NCBI RefSeq assembly: GCF_022647325.1
Contig: NZ_CP071405.1
Location: 2,356,001 to 2,420,000, forward strand
Direction: 5' to 3'
Length of the DNA: 64,000 bases
Origin: Pantoea deleyi
Lineage (GTDB): Bacteria > Pseudomonadota > Gammaproteobacteria > Enterobacterales > Enterobacteriaceae
Shown here in pieces: positions 43,105 to 53,143 of the stretch (within the stretch, counting starts at the first letter, position 1; every line of letters starts with the position of its first letter). The position numbers and the translations under genes are program-made. The notes below the pieces were generated by a model. That model was not told the DNA's origin. It did no database searches and worked only from the letters and a program-made list of their open reading frames with translations.

Positions 43105-43842
43105 CTAAAAGTCAGCCAGTTCAGCAATCCGTCTGCCGCTACGCATTTCCAGAAAATCGAGCAGCCGACGAGGCGTGACATTCAGCACCCGATCCTCCGG
43201 AAAATCCACCTCACGGGCGATACGCAGGCAGTGGTCGAAATGGCCGAGCGTAAAGGCGGTGTGAGAATCGGAGCCAAACGCCAGCCGTCCACCGGCATCG
43301 CGTACTGCGGCGGCGATAGCCCGGCAGTTGGGTTCGCTGCCCGGCCGCGAATGGGTAAAGGAGGAGTTATTCAGCTCCAGCGCCACATCGTAATAGGCGG
43401 CGGCTTCGGCGATGGCCGGAATATCGACCGGGAACTTCGGGTTGCCCGGATGGCTGATGATATGAACCAGCCCGCCCGCCATCGCCGCGATCATGGCGTC
43501 AGTGTGATGCTTTCTGTCGCGCGGTGCATAGACCGGCTCGTGAAAACCGGCGACGATCAAATCCAGCGCATCGAGCATCGGGCCGGAACAGTCGATCTCG
43601 CCCTGCTGATTTTTAATATTGGCCTCAATACCCCGCAGGATTGCCACGCCGTCAATCACCCGCGGCCAGATGCGCATATTAATAAAGTGCCAGTAGTGCG
43701 GTGCGTCGGCCATGTCCGGACCGTGATCGGTAATGGCAAACAGTTTCAGGCCGGTTTGCTTCGCCTGAGCCACATAGTCATGCAGCGTGCTGTAAGCATG
43801 CGTACTCGCGATGGTGTGCATATGCAGATCTACCGGATACAT
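43105..43842 (-). CDS. ycdX: YcdX, PHP-family zinc phosphatase
   Basis: 245 residues beginning [20 protein letters not shown], with the PHP metal motifs [42 protein letters not shown] and GSDSHTAF. E. coli YcdX is a trinuclear-zinc phosphatase of the same length. AGGAG precedes the ATG. Its stop (TAG at 43105-43107) is formed at the insertion boundary; the ancestral frame, kept in the displaced copy, ran 12 residues further and overlapped ycdY. It lies between ghrA and the island. Confidence 0.93.
   Translation of the reverse strand: MYPVDLHMHTIASTHAYSTLHDYVAQAKQTGLKLFAITDHGPDMADAPHYWHFINMRIWPRVIDGVAILRGIEANIKNQQGEIDCSGPMLDALDLIVAGFHEPVYAPRDRKHHTDAMIAAMAGGLVHIISHPGNPKFPVDIPAIAEAAAYYDVALELNNSSFTHSRPGSEPNCRAIAAAVRDAGGRLAFGSDSHTAFTLGHFDHCLRIAREVDFPEDRVLNVTPRRLLDFLEMRSGRRIAELADF
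43107..43278. repeat. 172-bp direct repeat, right copy (within intact ycdX)
   Basis: Partner of 41152-41323. This copy supplies the functional 3' end of ycdX. The arrangement is what integration into the 3' end of a gene leaves when the incoming DNA carries a replacement end. Confidence 0.95.
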
Positions 43843-43881
43843 CCTCTTCTCCTGCTGATTGCCCCTGACAGGGCCGATTGA

Positions 43882-44823
43882 TTAATAGCCACGCTGACGG
43901 TCCACTCTGCCTTTTGGCTGCTCACCTGCCTGATCCTGCAGAATTGCGCGGGCGATAAAGTCGTTAGCTTCGTCGATCAAGGTTACCGCCGCATTATGGG
44001 GCGTGATCGTGACGCGCGGATGGGACCAGAGCGGATGCGCCTCGGGCAGAGGTTCAACCTGAAAGACATCCAGCGCCGCCGCTTTCAGCTGTCCGCTATC
44101 GAGCGCGGCCAGCAGGTCGGCTTCCACCACCTGCGCACCACGCGCGATATTGAGGAAGAAGGCGCCATGCGGGAGCTGCTGCAAAAAGGCGTGATCGACC
44201 AGGTTCACGGTTTCCGGCGTGCTCGGCAGCAGGTTGATGAGCACCCGCGTCTCGCGCAGGAACGCGGGCAGCGCCTCGCGGCCGGCAAAGCTGGTCACTC
44301 CGTCGATCGTTTTAGGTGATCGACTCCAGACGCGCAGCGGGAATCCCCAGGGTTTCAGGCTCTCTGCCACGCTCTGCCCCAGCACGCCCGCACCGAGGAT
44401 GCCGACGGTGAACGTTTCGCGCGTGTAAGGCGGCAGCGGCTGCCAGCACGCCTGCTGCTGCTGGAGGCGGTAGTCATCAAACCGGCGGAACCAGTTCAGC
44501 ACGCTATGAACCGCGTACTCCTGCATCTGTCGCGCCATCCCGGTATCCTCCAGCCGGTAAAGCGGTACGCTGTCGGGCAGCATGTCCGGATGCTGCTGCA
44601 GCTGTTTCAGGATCTCGTCCACGCCCGCGCCCAGCGCAAAGACCCCGCGCAGCGTGGCGCGGCCCTGCAGCATCTCAGCGGGCGGGGAACGGACCAGCGC
44701 GTAATCGGCTGGCCGATTGTCGCCGGGCTGCCAGGCACGAACCGTTGCCTGAGGCAGGCGCTGTTGTAAACCGTTAATCCAGGCCGCGGCAGACTGCGAC
44801 GGGTGATACCAGATGATCTCCAT
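43882..44823 (-). CDS. ghrA: Glyoxylate/hydroxypyruvate reductase A
   Basis: 313 residues from [20 protein letters not shown] (start at 44823 with AAGGAG upstream; the longer frame is rejected). It is a D-2-hydroxyacid dehydrogenase with NAD(P)-binding [11 protein letters not shown], and catalytic Arg in [10 protein letters not shown], Glu in [11 protein letters not shown] and His in TPHNAAVT. It reduces glyoxylate and hydroxypyruvate with NADPH in the cytoplasm. It heads the ghrA-ycdX-(ycdY) operon, as in E. coli. Confidence 0.93.
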   Translation of the reverse strand: MEIIWYHPSQSAAAWINGLQQRLPQATVRAWQPGDNRPADYALVRSPPAEMLQGRATLRGVFALGAGVDEILKQLQQHPDMLPDSVPLYRLEDTGMARQMQEYAVHSVLNWFRRFDDYRLQQQQACWQPLPPYTRETFTVGILGAGVLGQSVAESLKPWGFPLRVWSRSPKTIDGVTSFAGREALPAFLRETRVLINLLPSTPETVNLVDHAFLQQLPHGAFFLNIARGAQVVEADLLAALDSGQLKAAALDVFQVEPLPEAHPLWSHPRVTITPHNAAVTLIDEANDFIARAILQDQAGEQPKGRVDRQRGY

Positions 44824-45032
44824 CCTGCTCTCCTTTTTTCTTTCAGCGTCCAGGAAAAGCAGCATGAGAGCAAGAAAAAACCGGTGGGGAAAAGCGCTTT
44901 TTTGCCGGTCAATAATTCCTGTGGCTTCACATTTCCGGCTCGCTTCAGGGTGAAGTGGTCAGATAAGGTCTAAAGTTGGTCCTGTGGTCAATGCGTTACG
45001 CGCGGCCGCATTTCGGACAAGGAGAAAAACCG

Positions 45033-46718
45033 ATGATAAAAATTGAGGTAAACGCCGCCGAACGGCGTCAGCGTTATGCACCTTATCTGCTCACGTTGCT
45101 GCTGAGCGTACCCGCCTTCGCGGCTCAGGCCGATGACAGCAGCCGCATGCTGAACAATCAGCCGCAGCCGCCGGATGTCCGCTTAGGCCCGCTGTTCAAT
45201 GCCGTGCAGCAGGCGAAATTCTATCCGGATCAAAAAACCTTTGCTGATGCGGTGCCGAAGTTCGACCCCTCGTCGATTCTGGCCGACTGGCAGATGCAGA
45301 AAAAACAGCGCAATTTCGACCTCAAACGCTTCGTCGATGCCAACTTTACCCTGCCCGCCGCGGGCGACAAGTATGTGCCGCCCGCCGGACAGAATCTGCG
45401 TGAGCACATCGATGGTCTGTGGCCGGTGCTGACGCGCACGGCCAGCAGTGCCGGTCAGTATGACTCGCTGCTGCCGCTGCCCAAACCCTATGTGGTGCCG
45501 GGCGGACGCTTCCGCGAAATTTATTACTGGGACAGCTACTTCACCATGCTGGGCCTCGCCGAAAGCGGCCACTGGGATAAAGTGCAGGATATGACGGATA
45601 ACTTCGCCTCCCTGCTCGACCGCTATGGCCACATCCCCAACGGCAACCGCAGCTATTACCTGAGCCGCTCACAGCCGCCGTTCTTCAGCCTGATGGTCGA
45701 TCTGCTGGCGACGCACGATAACGGCCAGGCCTACACCCGCTACCTGCCGCAGCTGCAGAAAGAGTATGACTACTGGATGGCGGACAGCGACAACGTCGCG
45801 GCGGGTGCAGCCAGCAAACGGGTGATTAAGCTGGCAGACGGCACGCTGCTCAACCGCTACTGGGATGCGCGTGACGTGCCGCGCACCGAGTCCTGGATGG
45901 ATGACATCGCCACCGCGCAGAAAGCGCCTCAGCGCAATAAGGCGGAACTCTACCGCGAGCTGCGTTCCGGTGCCGCCTCGGGCTGGGATTTCAGTTCGCG
46001 CTGGTTTACCGACGCGCATAATCTCTCGACCATCCGGACCACGCAGCTGGCGCCGGTCGATCTCAACAGCCTGCTGTTCCATCTGGAGCAGACGCTGTCG
46101 AAAGCCTATCAGATGAACAAGCAGACCGATCGCGCGAAGCAGTTTGCCGACCGGGCAGAGAAGCGCCAGGCGGCCATCAACCGCTATCTCTGGGACAGCA
46201 AACAGAACTGGTATGCCGATTATGACTGGCAGAAAAAGCAGGTCCATCCGCAGCTGACCGCCGCGACGCTCTTTCCGCTCTATCTGCAGGTCGCCAGCGA
46301 TAAGCAGGCTGAAAGCACCGCCCGTGCGGTGGAGAAACAGCTGCTGAAGCCGGGCGGTCTGGTGACCACGACCGTCAACAACGGCCAGCAATGGGATGCC
46401 CCGAACGGCTGGGCACCGCTGCAGTGGGTCGCCGTCGAGGGTCTGGAACACTACAACCAGCCGAAACTGGCAAAAGAGGTGGGCATCCGCTTCCTGCAGA
46501 ACGTCCAGAACACCTATGACCGGGAGCATAAGCTGGTCGAAAAATATGTCGTCGAAGGCAAAAACCTTGGTGGTGGCGGTGGCGGCGAATACCCGCTGCA
46601 GGATGGTTTTGGCTGGACCAACGGCGTCACGCTGAAACTGCTTGATAAATACTGTCCGAAAGAGAAAACCTGCAACAGCGCCCACGATATTCCTCAGGCG
46701 TCGGCCTCACAGCCTTAG
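45033..46718 (+). CDS. treA: Periplasmic trehalase
   Basis: 561 residues from [26 protein letters not shown] stands 8 bases ahead of this ATG. The signal peptide ends near PAFAAQAD. It is a GH37 enzyme with both trehalase signatures, [20 protein letters not shown] and [20 protein letters not shown], plus [17 protein letters not shown]. It splits external trehalose into two glucose molecules, which allows growth on trehalose and recycling of the osmoprotectant. A stem-loop follows. Confidence 0.97.
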   Translation: MIKIEVNAAERRQRYAPYLLTLLLSVPAFAAQADDSSRMLNNQPQPPDVRLGPLFNAVQQAKFYPDQKTFADAVPKFDPSSILADWQMQKKQRNFDLKRFVDANFTLPAAGDKYVPPAGQNLREHIDGLWPVLTRTASSAGQYDSLLPLPKPYVVPGGRFREIYYWDSYFTMLGLAESGHWDKVQDMTDNFASLLDRYGHIPNGNRSYYLSRSQPPFFSLMVDLLATHDNGQAYTRYLPQLQKEYDYWMADSDNVAAGAASKRVIKLADGTLLNRYWDARDVPRTESWMDDIATAQKAPQRNKAELYRELRSGAASGWDFSSRWFTDAHNLSTIRTTQLAPVDLNSLLFHLEQTLSKAYQMNKQTDRAKQFADRAEKRQAAINRYLWDSKQNWYADYDWQKKQVHPQLTAATLFPLYLQVASDKQAESTARAVEKQLLKPGGLVTTTVNNGQQWDAPNGWAPLQWVAVEGLEHYNQPKLAKEVGIRFLQNVQNTYDREHKLVEKYVVEGKNLGGGGGGEYPLQDGFGWTNGVTLKLLDKYCPKEKTCNSAHDIPQASASQP

Positions 46719-46726
46719 TGCTCTCC

Positions 46727-46755
46727 GGATACCTCTGGCCCTGCCGGAGGTATCC
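46727..46755 (+). terminator. Stem-loop after treA
   Basis: GGATACCTCTGG (46727-46738) pairs with CCGGAGGTATCC (46744-46755) with one G-T pair, followed by a C/T-rich run. Probable terminator of treA. Confidence 0.7.
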
Positions 46756-46833
46756 TCTCCCCCTTTCAGCGAATTTTACTTGAACTTTTTTCAGTCGCAG
46801 GCAAAATTGCAGCGAATTTTAAAAGGTAATAAT

Positions 46834-46852
46834 TCTCATTATGATAATGAGA
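46834..46852 (+). promoter_or_regulatory. Fur box of the siderophore receptor gene
   Basis: TCTCATTATGATAATGAGA is a perfect inverted repeat of 9-base arms around one G and closely matches the Fur consensus (GATAATGATAATCATTATC). It ends 58 bases upstream of the receptor start, so the gene should be repressed when iron is plentiful. Confidence 0.88.
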
Positions 46853-46909
46853 TTAACTATCAAGACTATTGTCCACCTGCCTGATCGCTTTGCTAAGAAA
46901 GGAATTTCG

Positions 46910-49009
46910 ATGAAACTGTCATTGCCGCTGAAAGGTTATGTTCCCCTCTGCACTCTGGCGCTGACCACGCCTGCTCTGAGTTTCGCTGCCGATATGGTAG
47001 TGACGGCTCAGCCGCTGGAAGATTCCGCCTCCCCTACCCAGGGATATCTGGCGACCACCAGCGAGGGCGCGACCAAAAACGACCGTTCGCTGATCACTAC
47101 GCCGCAGTCCATCTCCGTAGTGACCCGCCAGCAGATACAGGATCAGGGGGCGCTGACCCTGAATCAGGCGCTGGGTTACAGCTCAGGCGTCTTTACCAAT
47201 TTCGGCGGTGCCGCCACCCGGTATGACACCATTGCACTGCGCGGTTTCCACGGCGGTGATGTCGATAACACCTTCCTCGACGGTATGCGGCTGATGAGCG
47301 ACGGCGGCAGTTTCAACGTTCTGCAGGTTGATAACGCCTTCCTGGAGCGTGTCGACGTGATCAAAGGTCCCTCTTCTGCACTCTATGGGCAGACCGTGCC
47401 GGGCGGGCTGGTCAATATGGTGACCAAACGTCCTCAGTTCAGCGAAGAAGGTCACATCCAGCTGCAGGCCGGCAGCAATGCCACCACCGGCACGATGTTT
47501 GACTACACCAACGCCATTAACGATCAGTGGGCCTTCCGCCTGACCGGCATCACGCGCAATGGCGATACCCAGTATGCGCACACCCGCGAAGAGAAATATG
47601 CGCTGATGCCGCAACTGATGTGGCAGCCGGATGAGGATACCCATCTGATCCTGAAAGCCTACCTGCAGAAGGATCCCTCAGGTGGCTATCACGGTTCCGT
47701 TCCCGGCGACGGCAGCCTCAACGAACACAACGGCTACAAGCTGAACAACGACTTCTATGAAGGCAACAGCGACCTCGACCAGTTCAAACGACGCGAACAG
47801 ATTTACAGCTTCGATTTTGGTCACCGCTTCAACGACGTCTGGTCATTCGCCTCTACCGGCAGCTACAGCCACTCGAATGTCGATCTCGATCAGGTCTATC
47901 AGATTGGCTGGGATCGCACTAATCCCGACCTGCTGAACCGCTACTACTCCGGCGAACGATCCTCGCTGGCTGCCTGGTCTACCGATAACCGCCTGACGGC
48001 AGAGTTCAGCACCGGTGAGCTGGAGCATCGCGTCTCCCTCGGTGGCGAGTACCACCGTTATAAGAATGATATTATGGCCGCCAGCGGCTCAGCCTCGCAG
48101 CTGAATGCCCTGACCGGCGAGCAGGTGGGCGAGATGCCTGACTACCTCTGGACCAGTAAAACCCGTCGCTACTATCAGACCGGGCTCTACCTGCAGGATG
48201 AGATGAAGCTGGATCGCTGGCATCTGGATCTCTCCGGCCGCTATGACCGTATCGTGGCGAACAACAGCGGCAGCGCCCGTCGTCAGGATGATCACGTCAG
48301 CGGTCGCGCCGCACTGCTCTACGCCTTCGACAACGGCATTTCGCCTTATGTCAGCTGGAGCCAGTCGATCACGCCGACCGCCCTCACCGATCCCAACAAT
48401 AACCTGCTGAAGCCGACCACCGCTGAGCAGTATGAAGCCGGGGTGAAATATCAGCCGGTGGGCAGCCGCGATCTCTACAGCGTGGCGGTTTATGATCTGA
48501 CGCAGAAAGATGTGGCAAACCGTAATGTGCAGACGGCGACCTATTCGCCATCGGGCAAAGTGCATTCACAGGGGATTGAACTGGAAGCGCACAATCAGCT
48601 GACGCCGCGCCTCAGCACCGTAGCGAGCTACACGCTGAATCATCTGCGCTACAAAGATTCGGTGGATGGCAACGACGGTCACACGCCTTACGTAACACCC
48701 AACAGCATGGCGGCCCTCTGGGGTCACTATCAGTTTGATTACGGCCTGAGTGCGGGCGCGGGCGTGCGCTACATCGGCAAACAGTGGGCGGACAACGAAA
48801 ATACCACCCGTGTTCCTTCTGTCACGCTGTTCGATGCCTCCGTGAAGGCCGATCTGGGCGTCTGGAACAGCAGCCTGAAAGGTGCCTGGCTGCAGGTTAA
48901 CGCTAATAACCTGACCGACCGCAACTACGTGGCGGGCTGCTACGGCACGGGCTACTGCTACCGGGGTGCGGAACGCAGCGTGATGGCGACCGTGGGTTAC
49001 GACTTCTGA
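46910..49009 (+). CDS. TonB-dependent hydroxamate siderophore receptor (FhuA/FoxA-type)
   Basis: 699 residues from MKLSLPLKGYVPLCTLALTT with a signal peptide ending near LSFAADM; AAAGGA precedes this ATG. A TonB box-like DMVVTAQPLED is followed by the plug domain (TTPQSISVVTRQQIQDQGA, RGFHGGDVDNTFLDGMR, VDVIKGPSSALYGQTVPGG). A 22-strand barrel ends in the outer-membrane Phe (SVMATVGYDF). The C-terminal CYGTGYCYRGAE loop and overall layout resemble receptors for ferrichrome or ferrioxamine. The exact ligand cannot be told from sequence alone. No siderophore transport genes lie beside it. Confidence 0.9.
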   Translation: MKLSLPLKGYVPLCTLALTTPALSFAADMVVTAQPLEDSASPTQGYLATTSEGATKNDRSLITTPQSISVVTRQQIQDQGALTLNQALGYSSGVFTNFGGAATRYDTIALRGFHGGDVDNTFLDGMRLMSDGGSFNVLQVDNAFLERVDVIKGPSSALYGQTVPGGLVNMVTKRPQFSEEGHIQLQAGSNATTGTMFDYTNAINDQWAFRLTGITRNGDTQYAHTREEKYALMPQLMWQPDEDTHLILKAYLQKDPSGGYHGSVPGDGSLNEHNGYKLNNDFYEGNSDLDQFKRREQIYSFDFGHRFNDVWSFASTGSYSHSNVDLDQVYQIGWDRTNPDLLNRYYSGERSSLAAWSTDNRLTAEFSTGELEHRVSLGGEYHRYKNDIMAASGSASQLNALTGEQVGEMPDYLWTSKTRRYYQTGLYLQDEMKLDRWHLDLSGRYDRIVANNSGSARRQDDHVSGRAALLYAFDNGISPYVSWSQSITPTALTDPNNNLLKPTTAEQYEAGVKYQPVGSRDLYSVAVYDLTQKDVANRNVQTATYSPSGKVHSQGIELEAHNQLTPRLSTVASYTLNHLRYKDSVDGNDGHTPYVTPNSMAALWGHYQFDYGLSAGAGVRYIGKQWADNENTTRVPSVTLFDASVKADLGVWNSSLKGAWLQVNANNLTDRNYVAGCYGTGYCYRGAERSVMATVGYDF

Positions 49010-49032
49010 TGAGCATGTAACAGATAAAAAAA

Positions 49033-49060
49033 GGGGACGAATCGCTTCGTCCCCTTTTTT
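49033..49060. terminator. Bidirectional terminator between receptor and YeaQ-like gene
   Basis: GGGGACGAA TCGC TTCGTCCCC is flanked by A-run and T-run, so it can end transcription from both convergent genes. Confidence 0.95.
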
Positions 49061-49076
49061 ATTGAAACCGTACCGG

Positions 49077-49325
49077 TTAACTGCGTACTTTGCGGTAGAT
49101 AAACAGCACCACGATGGCACCGATTACAGCCACGACAAAGCTGCCGAAGTTAAACCCGTCAACGCGGCCGAAGCCAAACAGTGTACTGATCCAGCCACCC
49201 ACTACGGCACCAATGATACCCAGTACGACCGTCAGAATGAAACCGCCACCGTCTTTACCCGGCATAATCCACTTCGCCAGAATACCCGCGATTAAGCCAA
49301 AGACGATCCAGGAAATAATACCCAT
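49077..49325 (-). CDS. GlsB/YeaQ/YmgE-family stress membrane protein
   Basis: 82 residues with three hydrophobic helices: MGIISWIVFGLIAGILAKWI, then GGGFILTVVLGIIGAVVGGW and FVVAVIGAIVVLFIYRK. The motif KWIMPGKDGGGF is the family's hallmark. These small inner-membrane proteins are often sigma-S or acid-stress induced; the molecular role is unknown. AAGGAG lies in front of the ATG. Confidence 0.92.
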   Translation of the reverse strand: MGIISWIVFGLIAGILAKWIMPGKDGGGFILTVVLGIIGAVVGGWISTLFGFGRVDGFNFGSFVVAVIGAIVVLFIYRKVRS

Positions 49326-49533
49326 CTGTTGCTCCTTCCTTTTTATGATTAAATCGTGAACGCCTGATTAATCAAGCGGTTTACTGCGATAAGTATAGAC
49401 AGCTTTTCAGGATATGCCTGTCTCTGCACACCTTTTTTCGGGCTGGCCTGGCTAAAGCTTTTTTTACCTGCGCCGATAACCGTGACGAGGCAGAAAAACA
49501 GCGCAGAATAATGACCCTCTTGTGGAGCAGGAT

Positions 49534-50268
49534 GTGAAAGAAACCGACCAGGAACAATATCTCAAACGTGGCACGCTGGCGGTTCTGGGCGTGATGAAAG
49601 ATCTGCTTCGGGCGCAGACGCCACTTCTGGTCAGTTTTCCGCGCGGACAGTTCATCAGCCGGATGCTGGCGGCCGATGAAACGCGCCTGGTATTTGATCT
49701 CGGCAGTAACAATCTGGATAACGATTACGCTCTTCACAGCGAAGATCTCAGCATCGTCGCCGAAACCTGTGGTGCGAAGGTGGAGTTCAGCCTTGCCGCG
49801 CTGCAAAAGGTGGAGTTCGAGGGCCTGCCCGCTTTCAGCGCGCCGCTGCCTGAGCTGCTCTGGCAGATTCAGCGCCGGGAATTTTTCCGCGTGACCGCCC
49901 CGCTTGAACCGCAGTTCTGGTGCCATACCGTCTGGCCGGATGGCACAAAAACGCGGCTGCGATTGCAGGATCTGTCGCTGGGCGGCATCGGCGTGCTGGT
50001 GGATGAGGCGCTGCCGGAAACGTTGCAGAACGGCGACAGCTTCAGCCAGTTCCGGGTTGAACTGGGCGAGTATGGCTATTTTGAGGTGCCGGTCAGGCTG
50101 CTGCACATTGGCGAACGCAGCGTTGTGACCCGCAAAAATGAAACCCGCACCACGCCCCGGCTGAGCTTCCGCTTTGACACGCTGAATCCCGCGCAGGAGC
50201 GGCAGCTACAGCAGATTATCTTTGCGCTTGAGCGACTGGCTCGCGATAAATCGACCCGTTTTCAGTAA
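49534..50268 (+). CDS. ycgR: YcgR, c-di-GMP-binding flagellar brake protein
   Basis: 244 residues from a GTG at 49534 with GGAG 6 bases upstream; this gives exactly the E. coli YcgR length. A GTG at 49522 is the alternative. The N-terminal YcgR domain (1-105) is followed by a PilZ domain with the c-di-GMP motifs QRREFFRV and DLSLGGIG. With c-di-GMP bound, YcgR slows the flagellar motor. It stands alone here, away from flagellar genes. Confidence 0.9.
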   Translation: MKETDQEQYLKRGTLAVLGVMKDLLRAQTPLLVSFPRGQFISRMLAADETRLVFDLGSNNLDNDYALHSEDLSIVAETCGAKVEFSLAALQKVEFEGLPAFSAPLPELLWQIQRREFFRVTAPLEPQFWCHTVWPDGTKTRLRLQDLSLGGIGVLVDEALPETLQNGDSFSQFRVELGEYGYFEVPVRLLHIGERSVVTRKNETRTTPRLSFRFDTLNPAQERQLQQIIFALERLARDKSTRFQ

Positions 50269-50363
50269 CCGTTTCAGGGATGCGCCCCGCGAACGGCGCG
50301 CATCCAGGCTATGCTTCTTGCTCGTTTCTTTTAAACCGGAACCCAGCAAGGAGATTCTCCCCA

Positions 50364-51494
50364 ATGGAAAACTGGCTCGCATCACGTCGTTTTCACTCCC
50401 TCTTTTTCAATCAGGACCTCTGGATTAACAGCGCCATTGTGGTGGTGTCGACCCTGGTGATCTACTGGGTACTGCGTACCCTGATTCGCTTTATCTCCAA
50501 CCGGATTGCTCTCTACAGCGAACATCGTCACGTTCGCGCCACTGCGATTCTGGTGGAGATACTGCGCAGCACCAGCCAGACCCTGCTGCTGATTTTTTCA
50601 CTGCTCATCGCCCTGAAGTTCGTCGATCTGCCCGCCTCCTGGAGCGTAACCATCTCGCATGGCTGGTTCCTGGCGCTGATCGTGCAGCTTGCGTTATGGA
50701 TTGACGGCGGCATCCGGCTCTGGCTGAAGAGCCTGCTGCGCGATCCGCTGCATGTGCGTAACCCGGTCACTACGGTGATCCTGGGGATCCTGCTGCGGGT
50801 GGTGGTCTGGGTCATGATGCTGCTCGCCATTCTGTCGAATATGGGTATCGACATTACCGCGCTGGTCGCCAGTCTGGGCGTGGGCGGTATCGCGATTGCG
50901 CTGGCGATTCAGACCGTGCTGAGCGATGTCTTTGCCTCACTGGCGATAGGCTTTGATAAGCCGTTTGAGCATGGCGACTTTATTGTATTCGGTGATATTG
51001 CCGGGTCGATTGAGCATATCGGGCTGAAAACCACCCGGCTGCGCAGCCTGAGTGGTGAGCAGATCGTCTGTTCAAATACCATCCTGCTGCAGCAGACGAT
51101 CCATAACTACAAGCGTATGCAGCAGCGCCGCATCGTCTTTAAGTTTGGCATCAGCTACGCGACGCCGTCAGAGCGGGTGCGTGAGATCAGCCCGCTGGTG
51201 AAATCGATTATCCAGGGCGTGGAAACCACCCGCTTTGACCGCGCCCACTTCCTGGCTTTCGAAGACTCGAAGCTGACCTTTGAAGTGGTCTATTACGTGC
51301 TGGATGCGGATTACAACAAATATATGGATATTCAGCAGGAGATTAACCTGCAGCTGATGGCGGCCCTGGAAGAACGTGATATTCGCTTCGCCTTCCCGAT
51401 TCGCCAGGTGGAGTTCAGCGGCGGTAATCTGCCGCCGGTGGATCTGGTGGCGGTGGAGAATGATGAGGGCGACGCGCGCAGAATGGCGCGCTGA
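50364..51494 (+). CDS. MscS-family mechanosensitive channel
   Basis: 376 residues from MENWLASRRFHSLFFNQDLW; AAGGAG is 10 bases upstream. Four or five TM helices precede the pore helix LVASLGVGGIAIALAIQTVL and the beta domain FDKPFEHGDFIVFGDIAGSI, EHIGLKTTRLRSLSGEQIV. The C-terminal cytoplasmic domain is of normal MscS type. It acts as a relief valve under osmotic downshock. It has more N-terminal helices than MscS itself, placing it with the larger paralogues such as YnaI; exact orthology not assigned. Confidence 0.88.
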   Translation: MENWLASRRFHSLFFNQDLWINSAIVVVSTLVIYWVLRTLIRFISNRIALYSEHRHVRATAILVEILRSTSQTLLLIFSLLIALKFVDLPASWSVTISHGWFLALIVQLALWIDGGIRLWLKSLLRDPLHVRNPVTTVILGILLRVVVWVMMLLAILSNMGIDITALVASLGVGGIAIALAIQTVLSDVFASLAIGFDKPFEHGDFIVFGDIAGSIEHIGLKTTRLRSLSGEQIVCSNTILLQQTIHNYKRMQQRRIVFKFGISYATPSERVREISPLVKSIIQGVETTRFDRAHFLAFEDSKLTFEVVYYVLDADYNKYMDIQQEINLQLMAALEERDIRFAFPIRQVEFSGGNLPPVDLVAVENDEGDARRMAR

Positions 51495-51523
51495 GCCCCC
51501 TCTGCGGCAACGCAGGCCATGAA

Positions 51524-51555
51524 GCCGGTGCGGCACCCCGCGTGCCCGCACCGGC
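51524..51555. terminator. GC-rich stem-loop between convergent genes
   Basis: GCCGGTGCGG and CCGCACCGGC form a perfect 10-bp stem with a 12-base loop between the MscS channel gene and the FGGY kinase gene. There is no T-run, so termination efficiency is uncertain. Confidence 0.55.
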
Positions 51556-51653
51556 GGAACCTCTGCCGTCTCGCTGGCCCCCGTTAAGCGTCACGGTTGC
51601 CCGTACTGCTGCCGGGGCTGAGGGCATGTTGCCACCGCCCGGCGGGATGGAGA

Positions 51654-53141
51654 TCAATGCGGCTGATAACGGCAACGCGCAACGGCGTCGATCCAGCCCT
51701 TATAGGCCTCCTGCATCGGCTGCGCATACGCCTCACGCGGCATAATCACATTGCCGCCCTGCAGCGCCTGCATATCACTGCCCTGCTGCCACCACCCCAG
51801 CACTTTACCGGCCAGCAGCGCCGCCCCCAGCGCAGAAACCTCGGCGGTCGGCACCCGCTGCAGCGGCCGCTGCAACACGTCGGCCTGCAGCTGCATCAGC
51901 CACTGATTTTCGGTGGCGCTGCCATCCACGCAGAGCGCCGGCAGATGCTGGCCGCTGGCCTGCTCCATAGCGAAAAAGACGTCGGCGATCTGCCAGACGA
52001 TAGACTCCAGCGCCACCCGCGCCAGTACCGCCGGTGTGGCGGCATCCGTCAGACCGCACACCATGCCGCGCGCCTGTAAATCCCACCAGGGAGCGCCCAG
52101 CCCCGACAGCGCCGGAACAAAATAGATGCCCTGGTTCTCCTCGCAGCGCTGCGCCATCGCGGTGAGTTCGCGCGGGTCCTGCACGCCCAGCATTCTCCCC
52201 AGCCAGGCCGCGCCGGACCCGGTATGGGTGATATTACCTTCGAAGGCGTAGCGCAGCGTGCCGTCGTGCCAGGCGACGGTGGTGCTGAGGCCGTTTTCCG
52301 TCAGCAACGGCGTCGCCATTGACATCATCAGTGACGAACCGGTGCCGTAGGTGGCCTTGACCACTTCAGCCTCGCCCCGTCGCTGCGCCTGGAGTGCGGC
52401 ATGGGAGTCGCCGATGCGTGCCAGTATCGGCGTTCCCGGCGCCAGGCCCGGAATATCGTTCACCGCCACTACGCCCTGCTGGCTGGCGGACGCGACAATA
52501 CGTGGCAGCGCGGCGCGCGGCAGATGAAACAGCGCCAGCAGTTCGTCATCCCAGTCATTCAGATGCAGGCTGTAAAGCTGGGTGCGCGAAGCATTGGCGT
52601 GATCGGTCACAAAAACTTCACCGGCACTGAGCTGCCAGCTCAGCCAGCAATCCACCGTGCCGATGCAGAGTTCACCGGCCGCCGCCCGCGCCGGGCCATC
52701 GGGGATACCAGCCAGCATGTCGCCCAGCTTGGCGGCCGGAAACATCGGATCCACCGCCAGCCCGGTCAGACCGGTGATACGCGGCGCTTTGCCTGCCTGG
52801 CGCAGCTCACGGCAGCGTGCCTCAGAACGCCGATCCTGCCAGCTCACCAGCGGCGTCAGCGGCTGACCGTCGCGTCGCTGCCAGATCAGCACCGATTCGC
52901 GCTGATTGCTGATCGCCACCGCCGCCACCGGCGCGCCGTCACAGGCTGCCAGGCAGTGGGCGATCGCCGCTCTGACCGCCTGCCAGATCGCCAGCGGGTC
53001 CTGCTCAGCCAGCCCCGGCTGCGGATGTTGCAGGGTTAAACTCTGGCTGCCCCGCGCCACCACACGCCCCTCGCGATCAACCGCAATCGCCTTGGCGTTG
53101 GTGGTGCCTTCGTCTATCGCCAGAATCAGAGGTCCCGCCAT
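51654..53141 (-). CDS. FGGY-family carbohydrate kinase
   Basis: 495 residues. Motifs: ILAIDEGTTNAKAIAVDREG (phosphate loop), SNQRESVLIWQRRDG, TVDCWLSWQLSAG, KATYGTGSSLMMSMATP and CVDGSATENQWLMQLQADVL near the C-terminus. It resembles glycerol and xylulose kinases, but the active-site context does not tell which sugar or polyol is phosphorylated. It is the last gene of a tight operon with split transketolase (2-base gap), so it probably phosphorylates a keto-sugar that feeds the pentose phosphate pathway. Confidence 0.88.
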   Translation of the reverse strand: MAGPLILAIDEGTTNAKAIAVDREGRVVARGSQSLTLQHPQPGLAEQDPLAIWQAVRAAIAHCLAACDGAPVAAVAISNQRESVLIWQRRDGQPLTPLVSWQDRRSEARCRELRQAGKAPRITGLTGLAVDPMFPAAKLGDMLAGIPDGPARAAAGELCIGTVDCWLSWQLSAGEVFVTDHANASRTQLYSLHLNDWDDELLALFHLPRAALPRIVASASQQGVVAVNDIPGLAPGTPILARIGDSHAALQAQRRGEAEVVKATYGTGSSLMMSMATPLLTENGLSTTVAWHDGTLRYAFEGNITHTGSGAAWLGRMLGVQDPRELTAMAQRCEENQGIYFVPALSGLGAPWWDLQARGMVCGLTDAATPAVLARVALESIVWQIADVFFAMEQASGQHLPALCVDGSATENQWLMQLQADVLQRPLQRVPTAEVSALGAALLAGKVLGWWQQGSDMQALQGGNVIMPREAYAQPMQEAYKGWIDAVARCRYQPH

Positions 53142-53143
53142 AA

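Noticed and set aside
41152..43278. Integrase-mediated island with a normal att site
   Set aside because: The repeat is 172 bases with 8 mismatches, much longer than common att cores, and no integrase gene lies in the island; the event is real but the mechanism is left open.
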